Below, piece after piece: positions 57,217-64,000 of a DNA stretch of 64,000 nucleotides. Where the stretch lies: NCBI RefSeq assembly GCF_023541015.1, contig NZ_JALNPR010000003.1:1-64000 (forward strand). Reading direction: 5' to 3'. Below the pieces are notes generated by a model. The model made no database searches and was not told the origin of the DNA. It was given only the letters and a program-made list of their open reading frames with translations. Position numbers and translations under genes: made by a program. The stretch's first letter is position 1; each line of letters opens with the position of its first letter. This DNA is from Marivivens donghaensis. Lineage in GTDB: Bacteria > Pseudomonadota > Alphaproteobacteria > Rhodobacterales > Rhodobacteraceae.

Positions 57217-57894
57217 ATGCGCTATCTGATTTTCGTCCTCCCGATCCTCTATGCCCTCGCCATGTGGCATTTCTCGTCGTGGCGTTTGCGGCGCGAGCTG
57301 GATGCGAAATCGACGGAACTCGCCGATCCTGCGCTGAAACCTGTAACGGATAGGTTGGCCAAGGCTCTCGATATTCCAAGGGTGCGGGTCTTTGTCTACG
57401 AAATCCCCCAGATCAACGGTCTGGCCGCCCCTGACGGACGGATTTTCATCACCCGTGGGTTCCTGCAAAAGTTCCGCACAGGTGAGGTCACGGGCGAAGA
57501 GATCGCCAGTGTGATCGCCCATGAAATGGGTCACGTGGCCTTGGGCCATTCGCGCCGCCGGATGATTGATTTCAGTGGGCAAAACGCACTGCGGATGCTG
57601 CTGATGGGGATCCTCGGTCGGTTTATTCCGGTGATCGGGCCGTGGCTCGCCAATACGCTTTTATCGCTCTTAGCCGCGAAACTGTCCCGCCGTGATGAAT
57701 ACGAGGCCGACGCCTATGCGACCGCGCTCTTGCTCAAGGCGGGGATCGGGGCCGACCCACAGATCAGCCTGTTTCAGAAACTCGAACGGCTCTCTGGTGG
57801 CCACGCGAACCAAATCCCTGCATGGCTATTGAGCCATCCAAAGGCCGACGAACGCATCGCCGCCATCCGCGACAACACGGCAAAGTGGGCCTAA
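57217..57894 (+). CDS. M48-type metalloprotease, compact form
   Basis: A 225-residue membrane-anchored protease. One N-terminal TM (about 3-20) precedes the peptidase domain. The zinc motif is HEMGH (H102, E103, H106), and the third ligand Glu lies in RRDEYEADAYA. It lacks the four-helix layout of HtpX, so it is nearer to Oma1/YcaL/YggG types. It probably degrades misfolded envelope proteins. It follows the DedA gene by 36 bases. Confidence 0.88.
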   Translation: MRYLIFVLPILYALAMWHFSSWRLRRELDAKSTELADPALKPVTDRLAKALDIPRVRVFVYEIPQINGLAAPDGRIFITRGFLQKFRTGEVTGEEIASVIAHEMGHVALGHSRRRMIDFSGQNALRMLLMGILGRFIPVIGPWLANTLLSLLAAKLSRRDEYEADAYATALLLKAGIGADPQISLFQKLERLSGGHANQIPAWLLSHPKADERIAAIRDNTAKWA

Positions 57895-58430
57895 TCCAGC
57901 GCTTTACCCAAACGGGGCAACCGGGCTTTTTTCATAAGGGACCGCATGGTCCAATCGTCTGCTGACAATCGCCGCGCCTCTGCCAGAACGGCATCTGCGG
58001 CGGCTTGGACCTGCGCGGGATGGTCGAGCCAGAGGGAATAAAGGAACCCGTCAGGGTCCAGCCGCGCTAAGCCCTCTTCGGCCAATACGTGTTTCGGGAA
58101 ATCTTTGGCGTTGATCGTCAGGATCGCGTCACACGACCCTGCAATCGCCGAAGCCAGCACGTGAATGTCGTTCTGGTCCGAGAGCCACAACCGTTGTTCG
58201 ACATGGGGCGCGACAGGCACAATCGCCCGAGGGAACCGTGCGGACAACAGCGCGATCTCGCCCCGCGCAATGGCCTCTGCCCCTTCGCCGAGCTTGGGCG
58301 TTGCTCGCGCCCATTCCTCAAGGATGCGATCCGACCAGCGGGGTTCAAACAACCCCTGTGCCGCGACGCCCAGCACCACTTCCCGCATGACCGTGGGAAA
58401 CAGAACGCAGGCGTCGATCAGAACTCTCAC
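57891..58430 (-). CDS. PIN-domain protein (RSP_2648-like)
   Basis: A 179-residue PIN-fold protein. The first acidic residue is D6 in VLIDACVLFP, and further Asp residues lie in SDQNDIHVLASAI and TINAKDFP, so the RNase-type site may be complete. There is no antitoxin gene next to it. It overlaps the methyltransferase gene by 4 bases. I recall this pair (RSP_2648 and RSP_2647 in Rhodobacter sphaeroides) as conserved in the order, so a non-toxin RNA role is plausible. Confidence 0.85.
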   Translation of the reverse strand: MRVLIDACVLFPTVMREVVLGVAAQGLFEPRWSDRILEEWARATPKLGEGAEAIARGEIALLSARFPRAIVPVAPHVEQRLWLSDQNDIHVLASAIAGSCDAILTINAKDFPKHVLAEEGLARLDPDGFLYSLWLDHPAQVQAAADAVLAEARRLSADDWTMRSLMKKARLPRLGKALD

Positions 58431-59626
58431 AGGCGGAAAAAGACGGATTTCAGATATCCGCTCTCTGCGAGTTGCGGCATCATCGGGTGATCGGCCCCAG
58501 CGTAGCCCGTGTGGATGATCTGCGCAGAGCGCCCTGCCCGACCGATCCCGCGTGCAGACGCATTGCGGAATTTCGACAGGTCCGCAGCGTGCGAACAGGA
58601 ACAGAGCGCAAGGTAACCGCCCTCACGTACAAGCGGCGCAGCAAGACGCGCCACACGTTCATAAGCCCGCAAGCCAGCCTCAAGCGATTGTTTCGACGGG
58701 GCAAAGGCAGGCGGATCACAGACGACCACGTCAAAGGTTTCGCCTTCTTCGGCCAAGGCCGCTAGCACATCGAACGCATCGCCCTTGCGGGTTGCGAATT
58801 TCGACGACACACCCATCGCCTCTGCGCCTTGTTCGGCAAGCGATAGCGCCGCAGCTGATCCATCAACCGCCAGCGCACTCTCTGCGCCGCCAGCAAGTGC
58901 AGCTAGCGAGAACCCACCCACGTGCGAAAATACGTCGAGCACTTTCGCGCCCTTACACAGCCCCGCATTGAACGCATGGTTCGGGCGTTGGTCATAGAAC
59001 AGGCCCGTTTTCTGGCCGCCCATAACGTCTGCCATATAGATCGCACCGTTCATCGGCACGGGGATCGGCGCTGTTGGGGCGTCACCCGCAACGACCTTCA
59101 TTTCCTCAGGCAGACCTTCGAGGCCGCGTGCACGACCAGAGCCGTTCATGATCACGGTCTTAATGCCAACGACCTCTTGGAGAGCCGCAGTAAACTCAGG
59201 CACCAGACGATCCGCCCAAGCCGCGTTCGGCTGCATCACAACGGTATCACCGAAACGGTCGATCACAACGCCAGGGAACCCGTCAGCCTCAGCATGAACC
59301 AAACGATAGAACGGTTCTGCAAAGACACGTTCGCGATGGTCGAGAGCCTTTTTCAGACGCCCCGCAATCCAAGCCTGATCAATCACCGCCGATGTATCGC
59401 GATCCAGCATCCGCGCGATAATGCGCGAGTCTGGATTAAACGCCACAAGGCCGAGCGGTTGCCGTTCGGCATCCTGCAATTCGGCAATAGCGCCCGCCTC
59501 GATCGCCTTGGTGCGGCGGTCGGTGACGAGGTCGTTGGAATAAACCCACGGGAAGCCAAAGCGGATCGCTCTGGCGTCAGCTTTGGGCATGAGGCGCACA
59601 ATAGGCAAAGAGGACGGCATGTTCAT
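58427..59626 (-). CDS. Class I rRNA-type methyltransferase with PUA domain (RlmI-like)
   Basis: A 399-residue SAM-dependent methyltransferase. The N-terminal PUA-like domain (about 10-75) is followed by the EEHD-type middle and the Rossmann domain with DVFSHVGGFSLAALAGG and VCDPPAFAPSK. The E. coli relative RlmI makes m5C in 23S rRNA, but site and specificity cannot be fixed here. The start has no strong ribosome site nearby. It pairs with the overlapping PIN gene. Confidence 0.87.
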   Translation of the reverse strand: MNMPSSLPIVRLMPKADARAIRFGFPWVYSNDLVTDRRTKAIEAGAIAELQDAERQPLGLVAFNPDSRIIARMLDRDTSAVIDQAWIAGRLKKALDHRERVFAEPFYRLVHAEADGFPGVVIDRFGDTVVMQPNAAWADRLVPEFTAALQEVVGIKTVIMNGSGRARGLEGLPEEMKVVAGDAPTAPIPVPMNGAIYMADVMGGQKTGLFYDQRPNHAFNAGLCKGAKVLDVFSHVGGFSLAALAGGAESALAVDGSAAALSLAEQGAEAMGVSSKFATRKGDAFDVLAALAEEGETFDVVVCDPPAFAPSKQSLEAGLRAYERVARLAAPLVREGGYLALCSCSHAADLSKFRNASARGIGRAGRSAQIIHTGYAGADHPMMPQLAESGYLKSVFFRL

Positions 59627-59666
59627 GCCGCCCTCCTACTCTGTTTCGTAAGCCTCGGAAAGGCTG

Positions 59667-60254
59667 TTAGTGCGTCAGAACCTGTGCAAGCGCACCAACA
59701 AGGTAGTCCTTAACGAACATCCGCTCGGAATAGCCGCGGGCATCCATCGCCAGCACATCATCAGGGTGCGGGCTATCTAGGACGAGGCGCACATTGCGCG
59801 GACCTTCGATCACGTCACCTGTATTGGCATTGCGCACTACAAGGACAAAGTTGATGTCGTAGTCGCCCTGAAAAGAATAACGGGTGCGCTGGGTCAGGCC
59901 GTGGAACCGCGTCAGCGTCATTTCAGCAACGACAGGCACCTGACCACGCAGACGTTCCGCACCATCGCGAGCAGCCTCTTCGAATAGAACGCGGAGTTGT
60001 TCGTGACGCGTGCCGCCAATATCCCCACGCCACACGATGTCGGCTACAGGTTTAATCGAATTTGCCTCAGAGACGGAAAGTGTCTCGGGCACAATGATCT
60101 GAACGTTCCGCACGGTGTAGCTTGGCAAAGCCTGCTCACCCACCGAAGGCAACGGCGCCTCTAGCGTTGCATTTCGGGTTACACCATTGTCACTCACACA
60201 CCCAGCAACAAAGAACACCAGTGCAGTTGCAAATACTGTTTTCAAAAGTCGCAT
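59667..60254 (-). CDS. DUF6778-type lipoprotein
   Basis: A 195-residue lipoprotein. The signal peptide (MRLLKTVFATALVFFVAGC) ends in a lipobox with lipidated C19. The mature part is beta-rich (VRNVQIIVPETL, TLTRFHGLTQRTRYSFQGDYDINFVLVV) and ends with a short helix. I match it to the Rhodobacterales DUF6778 group from memory. No activity is known. The start at 60254 gives a proper signal; an in-frame ATG at 60284 does not. Confidence 0.78.
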   Translation of the reverse strand: MRLLKTVFATALVFFVAGCVSDNGVTRNATLEAPLPSVGEQALPSYTVRNVQIIVPETLSVSEANSIKPVADIVWRGDIGGTRHEQLRVLFEEAARDGAERLRGQVPVVAEMTLTRFHGLTQRTRYSFQGDYDINFVLVVRNANTGDVIEGPRNVRLVLDSPHPDDVLAMDARGYSERMFVKDYLVGALAQVLTH

Positions 60255-60407
60255 CTTCAGTCCCTTCGGCAGCCATTCGGCCACTCTTCTACCATTAAGG
60301 TTTGATTAACTATCCACTCGAATAGCGGCACAACTGTGGCGGGAGTGGTCTGATTTCGTGAAACTTCACTCGCACGGCACCGATGGGTTTTCTGTTGTCA
60401 TGATAGT

Positions 60408-60421
60408 TGTTAGCGTTAACA
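60408..60421. promoter_or_regulatory. Candidate LacI-family operator upstream of edd
   Basis: TGTTAGCGTTAACA is a near-perfect 14-base palindrome with a central CG, the form bound by LacI-family sugar regulators. It lies 46 bases before the edd start. Six of seven base pairs are symmetric. The regulator is not in the window. Confidence 0.55.
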
Positions 60422-60467
60422 TATTGTGCTAAACGGCCCGTCGAGAGAGAGACCGCAGGAGAATCCA

Positions 60468-62273
60468 ATGTCCCTTCACCGGACGCTAGTCGAGGTAACC
60501 GACCGTATCCGCGCGCGCAGTGAAAACACGCGCAGCACCTATCTGGACCACATGTCAGCCGCTGCTGCCCAAGGGCCGCGCCGTGCCCACCTCGCCTGCG
60601 GAAACCAAGCTCACGCCTATGCTGCGATGGGTGCAGACAAGGCAGCGCTCGTTGATGACCGCGCCCCGAACCTCGGCATTATTACTGCTTACAATGATAT
60701 GCTTTCGGCGCATCAGCCGTATGAAACCTACCCCGCCATGATCCGCGATATCGCCCGCAAGGTCGGCGCGACGGCACAGGTCGCAGGCGGTGTGCCTGCG
60801 ATGTGCGATGGCGTGACCCAAGGCCAAACGGGAATGGAGTTGTCGCTCTTTTCCCGCGACGTTATCGCGCTGGCTGCTGGCGTTGGCCTATCGCACAACA
60901 CTTTTGATGCCGCGCTTTACCTTGGCGTCTGCGATAAAATCGTGCCCGGCCTCGTGATGGCTGCGGCGACTTTTGGCTATCTCCCTGCGGTGTTCATCCC
61001 CGCTGGACCGATGACCTCTGGCCTGCCGAACGATGAAAAGGCCAAGGTCCGCCAGAAATTCGCAACGGGCGAAGTCGGTCGTGACAAACTGATGGAGGCT
61101 GAAATGGCCTCTTACCACGGTCCGGGCACCTGCACCTTCTACGGCACCGCGAACACCAACCAAATGTTGATGGAGTTCATGGGCCTCCACCTCCCCGGTT
61201 CGTCTTTCGTGAACCCGAACACACCATTGCGTGATGCACTCACTGTTGCGGGCGTTGAACGTGCGGCGCAGATCACATCGCTGGGCAACGAATTTACGCC
61301 CGCCTGTGACGTGCTGGATGAACGCGCCTTTGTGAACGGCATCGTGGGTCTGATGGCAACGGGTGGGTCAACGAACCTCGTTCTGCACTTGCCTGCGATG
61401 GCCCGTGCGGCGGGGATCATCCTCGACCTCGAAGATTTCGCGCAACTGTCTGAAGCGGTTCCGCTCTTAGCCAAGGTCTATCCAAACGGCCTCGCTGACG
61501 TGAACCACTTCCACGCGGCGGGCGGTCTTCAGTTCATGATCTCCGAGCTGCTGAACGCTGGTCTGCTGCATGACGACGTGACCACGATTGCGGGCAAGGG
61601 ACTTGAGCGCTACACCCAAGAGCCGAAATTGGTAGACGGTCGCGTACAATATGCTGAAGGCCCCAAGGAGACGCTGAACGACAAAATCCTCCGCCCTGTG
61701 GCAGAGCCGTTCAACGCGCATGGTGGCCTGCAGCAACTCACAGGCAACCTTGGCCGTGGGGTGATCAAAGTTTCTGCCGTCGCCGAGGACCGCCAAATCA
61801 TCGAAGCCCCCTGCCGCGTGTTCCACGAACAGGCCGACGTAAAGAAAGCCTTCCAGAACGGCGAATTCACAGGCGACACAGTGGTTGTTGTCCGCTTCCA
61901 AGGGCCGTCCTCGAACGGGATGCCTGAATTGCACTCGCTGACGCCGACCCTCTCGGTTCTGCAAGACCGTGGGTATAAAATGGCGCTCGTGACCGATGGC
62001 CGTATGTCGGGCGCATCGGGCAAAGTGCCTGCCGCGATCCACGTTTCACCCGAGGCCGCGAACGGTGGTCCGCTCGCCTATTTGCAAGACGGTGACATTG
62101 TTCGCCTCGATGCAAAGGCGGGTACGCTCGAGGTGATCGGCGTGGACCTGTCCACCCGCACTGCCGCTACGCCTGACCTTTCGGCAAATGGCAACGGCGT
62201 TGGCCGCGAACTCTTTGACGTTTTCCGCCGCAATGTCGGCCTCGCTTCTGACGGCGCTGCGGTCGTCCTCTGA
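60468..62273 (+). CDS. edd: 6-phosphogluconate dehydratase
   Basis: A 601-residue IlvD/Edd family dehydratase. The early cysteine LACGNQ, the [20 protein letters not shown] block and the later [15 protein letters not shown] supply the three Fe-S cysteine ligands. [20 protein letters not shown] is typical of the family end. It makes KDPG in the Entner-Doudoroff path. The start at 60468 follows GCAGGAG. It is in one unit with eda and has a candidate sugar-regulator site upstream. Confidence 0.96.
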   Translation: MSLHRTLVEVTDRIRARSENTRSTYLDHMSAAAAQGPRRAHLACGNQAHAYAAMGADKAALVDDRAPNLGIITAYNDMLSAHQPYETYPAMIRDIARKVGATAQVAGGVPAMCDGVTQGQTGMELSLFSRDVIALAAGVGLSHNTFDAALYLGVCDKIVPGLVMAAATFGYLPAVFIPAGPMTSGLPNDEKAKVRQKFATGEVGRDKLMEAEMASYHGPGTCTFYGTANTNQMLMEFMGLHLPGSSFVNPNTPLRDALTVAGVERAAQITSLGNEFTPACDVLDERAFVNGIVGLMATGGSTNLVLHLPAMARAAGIILDLEDFAQLSEAVPLLAKVYPNGLADVNHFHAAGGLQFMISELLNAGLLHDDVTTIAGKGLERYTQEPKLVDGRVQYAEGPKETLNDKILRPVAEPFNAHGGLQQLTGNLGRGVIKVSAVAEDRQIIEAPCRVFHEQADVKKAFQNGEFTGDTVVVVRFQGPSSNGMPELHSLTPTLSVLQDRGYKMALVTDGRMSGASGKVPAAIHVSPEAANGGPLAYLQDGDIVRLDAKAGTLEVIGVDLSTRTAATPDLSANGNGVGRELFDVFRRNVGLASDGAAVVL

Positions 62274-62304
62274 CCGCGCCCATTCATTCAACAGGATTAA
62301 ACAT

Positions 62305-62946
62305 ATGACCCCTGAAGCTGCATCCATCGAAGCCCGCAAAATCTGCGAACTGGCCCCCGTTGTTCCTGTGCTCGTCGTCGACGACGCAAGTACCGCTGCG
62401 GATCTCGCACGCGCCCTCGTCGCGGGTGGTCTGCCGGCGCTCGAAGTGACACTGCGCACCCCTTCTGCACTTGATGTCATCCGCGAGATGGCAACCGTTC
62501 AGGGTGGCGTTGTTGGTGCGGGCACCCTCCTCACCCCAAAAGACGTCGAAGCGGCCAAGGCTGCGGGCGCGACCTTTGGCGTGTCGCCGGGTGTGACCGA
62601 CGAACTTCTTGATGCTTGCGAGGCAAACGACCTGCCGCTTCTGCCAGGGACCGCAACCCCGTCGGACGTGATGAAGCTCTATGCGCGCGGCTATACCGTA
62701 ATGAAGTTCTTCCCAGCCGAGGCAAACGGCGGCGCCCCTGCGCTCAAGGCGATTGGCGCACCGATCCCGCAGGTCAAATTCTGCCCCACTGGTGGCATCA
62801 GCATGAAGAACGTCAACGACTACCTGTCGCTGTCCAACGTGCTGTGCTGCGGTGGATCATGGGTCGCACCTGCGAACCTCGTCAAAGCTGGCGATTGGGC
62901 TGGGATCGAGGCATTGGCCAAAGAGGCCGCCGCGCTCGCCCGCTAA
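62305..62946 (+). CDS. eda: KDPG aldolase
   Basis: A 213-residue class I aldolase that splits KDPG to pyruvate and glyceraldehyde 3-phosphate. The Schiff-base Lys K134 is in VMKFFPAEA, the catalytic Glu E47 is in ALEVTLRT, and the phosphate site is TGGISMKN. It lies 31 bases after edd. A terminator lies just after the stop, inside the convergent gene. Confidence 0.96.
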   Translation: MTPEAASIEARKICELAPVVPVLVVDDASTAADLARALVAGGLPALEVTLRTPSALDVIREMATVQGGVVGAGTLLTPKDVEAAKAAGATFGVSPGVTDELLDACEANDLPLLPGTATPSDVMKLYARGYTVMKFFPAEANGGAPALKAIGAPIPQVKFCPTGGISMKNVNDYLSLSNVLCCGGSWVAPANLVKAGDWAGIEALAKEAAALAR

Positions 62947-62949
62947 TCC

Positions 62950-63222
62950 CTATTGGGTGATAACCCGTGCAGACCGTCCGCCGCGCCGCGCCGGGCGGTC
63001 TGTTTTTTCCAGAGCCGCCTTGAGCGTCACCGTCATCGGGTGATCTGCTGGCTCATCCGCGTGCCGCTCTAGCAGCTGACGCACGAAATCGTCGGTGTCC
63101 TCTTCGACAGGCACCTTGAGAACCCAGCCAAGGAAAATCGTCCGGCAATCGTCGGCACCAATGCCGTCGATGTTATAGGACTCGCGAATAACGCCTACAG
63201 GGTCGAGTTTGTCTTTTGACAT
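62950..63222 (-). CDS. Small conserved-type protein beside glnE, unknown
   Basis: A 90-residue acidic protein starting MSKDKLDPVGVIRESYNIDG. The middle holds a conserved-looking block (DCRTIFLGWVLKVP, then DDFVRQLLERHA), and the end is basic (RPARRGGRSARV). It starts 7 bases after the glnE stop. I do not recognise the family. Its C-terminal coding end carries the eda terminator on the other strand. Confidence 0.75.
   Translation of the reverse strand: MSKDKLDPVGVIRESYNIDGIGADDCRTIFLGWVLKVPVEEDTDDFVRQLLERHADEPADHPMTVTLKAALEKTDRPARRGGRSARVITQ
62970..63008 (+). terminator. eda terminator embedded in the opposite gene
   Basis: CAGACCG pairs with CGGTCTG, with further GC pairing inside the 19-base middle, and TTTTTT follows. 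It begins 24 bases after the eda stop and lies within the last codons of the minus-strand gene. Confidence 0.75.
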
Positions 63223-63229
63223 GGTCCAT

Positions 63230-64000
63230 CTAATCCAACAAACGGGTGATAACCGCATCCGCCTCTGCCGCGGCTGCCTCCATCGTCTGAAGTAAGCTGT
63301 CGGTGTCGGCACATCCGGTCTCCCGCAAGATAAAGCGCCGACCGCCTTCGCCAAGGTCTTCGGGATGTAAAACACCCCCCGTGAGAAGTCGGGCTGCTGC
63401 CTGCAGTTGCCAAAATAGCGCGGCAGAACGTGTTAGGGCCGCTTCATCCGCGGCATCCAGCCATCCAGAGGCGACACCCGCCGCGATCTGTTCGGGCACG
63501 GTGCGCGCTGCACTCCCCGCTCGCAACGCTGCTGTCTGGGCGCAAAGTTCGACATCCTGCAACCGTCCCGCCCCGATTTTCGCGTCCCAATCACCCTGAG
63601 GCGCTTTGGCCTCTGCGATGCGACGGCGCATATCGGCCACATCGGTCAATACCGTCTGGCCCGTCGATTTTTCGTTGAGCACCGCGAGGCGGAGTGCCTC
63701 GACCTCGGCCCCCAGTTCCATGTTCCCCGCAACAGGCCGCGCCCGCGTCAGCGCGAGGTGTTCCCATGTCCACGCCTCTGTCCGCTGATAATTGTCGAAC
63801 GATAGGATCGAGGTCGCGACAGGCCCCTGCCGCCCCGAGGGACGAAGCCGCATATCCACCTCATAGAGCCGCCCATCCGTCATCGGTGCGGTCACAGCGG
63901 TCAAGAGCGCTTGGGTCAGGCGGGCGTAATAGGGGCGCGTTGCAAGAGGACGCAGTCCATCGGACATTTCCACACCCTGATCGTCGTAGATCATTATCAG
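63230..64000 (-). CDS. glnE: Glutamine synthetase adenylyltransferase, C-terminal part
   Basis: The last 257 or so residues of GlnE, cut by the window edge. The second nucleotidyltransferase domain shows MIYDD near the edge, then YEVDMRLRPSGRQGPVA, followed by the four-helix glutamate-ammonia ligase domain with GAGRLQDVE. This C-terminal half adds AMP to glutamine synthetase in response to glutamine and PII. The reading frame stays open to base 64000. Confidence 0.95.
   Translation of the reverse strand: MIMIYDDQGVEMSDGLRPLATRPYYARLTQALLTAVTAPMTDGRLYEVDMRLRPSGRQGPVATSILSFDNYQRTEAWTWEHLALTRARPVAGNMELGAEVEALRLAVLNEKSTGQTVLTDVADMRRRIAEAKAPQGDWDAKIGAGRLQDVELCAQTAALRAGSAARTVPEQIAAGVASGWLDAADEAALTRSAALFWQLQAAARLLTGGVLHPEDLGEGGRRFILRETGCADTDSLLQTMEAAAAEADAVITRLLD

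Noticed and set aside
57891-58430. PIN protein as the toxin of a toxin-antitoxin pair
   Set aside because: There is no small antitoxin gene upstream; it overlaps a methyltransferase gene in what seems to be a conserved pair.

Overview
The window looks like a chromosomal segment from a marine alphaproteobacterium of the Rhodobacterales (roseobacter-type). The evidence is gene order and protein type. The block YceD/DUF177-rpmF-plsX-fabH-ihfA-MerR-tRNA-Pro is typical of the order. So are dgt, argS, SPOR protein, nagZ and scpAB in one direction, and cysG-DUF2849-cysI-cysH-DUF934 as a sulfate assimilation operon. A fused-length Dcd, a DksA that has lost most of its zinc-finger cysteines, TRAP transporters and an Entner-Doudoroff edd-eda pair fit the same picture. 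No phage, transposase, integrase or CRISPR array was seen. The genes are dense, often overlap by 1-14 bases, and look like core genome.

Layout. 1-6.7 kb: two near-identical tRNA-Asn genes, an MBL-fold hydrolase, an orphan sensor kinase, a VOC protein, a divergent alcohol dehydrogenase/LysR pair, a CAT-anticodon tRNA, and two identical tRNA-Val genes flanking a histidine phosphatase, then an HU-like protein. 6.8-10.3 kb: lon with a candidate heat-shock promoter, and an unknown membrane protein. 10.5-13.8 kb: four stand-alone GAF-like proteins arranged as two paralogous pairs in inverted orientation around tgt. 14-16.8 kb: sufT, an A-type Fe-S carrier, a TfoX-like protein, a 2-oxoglutarate/Fe(II)-type oxygenase and tpiA. 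16.9-23.4 kb: a dctPQM C4-dicarboxylate TRAP transporter with its dctBD two-component system. 23.4-30.6 kb: a cytochrome P450, an Lrp-type regulator, the cys operon and ferredoxin-NADP reductase.

30.6-43.3 kb: kdsA, olsB, bamE, the lipid/ribosome block, tRNA-Pro, dcd, rhodanese, scpBA, nagZ and a SPOR protein. 43.3-51.6 kb: argS, a divergent heme-copper-oxidase-like membrane protein, a CPA1 antiporter, dgt, erpA, xth and an FAD monooxygenase. 51.6-57.9 kb: dksA, then a same-direction set with a MoxR ATPase, a DUF2927 lipoprotein, a small membrane protein, a CoxE-like VWA protein, a membrane peptide, a DedA protein and an M48 peptidase. 57.9-64 kb: a PIN protein, an RNA methyltransferase, a lipoprotein, edd-eda, a small unknown and the C-terminal part of glnE.

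Points most worth a second look: (1) the inverted duplicated GAF pairs around tgt; (2) a DctD whose AAA+ domain lacks the GAFTGA loop and the Walker A lysine, with tandem palindromic sites upstream of dctP and no visible -24/-12 promoter; (3) an orphan subunit-I-like heme-copper oxidase relative that keeps likely low-spin heme ligands but not the CuB site; (4) a repeated hairpin-plus-ATATTTTC element found after two unrelated genes; (5) an 86-base direct repeat made by the tRNA-Val genes. All functional calls come from reading the sequence and family knowledge. No database search was run.
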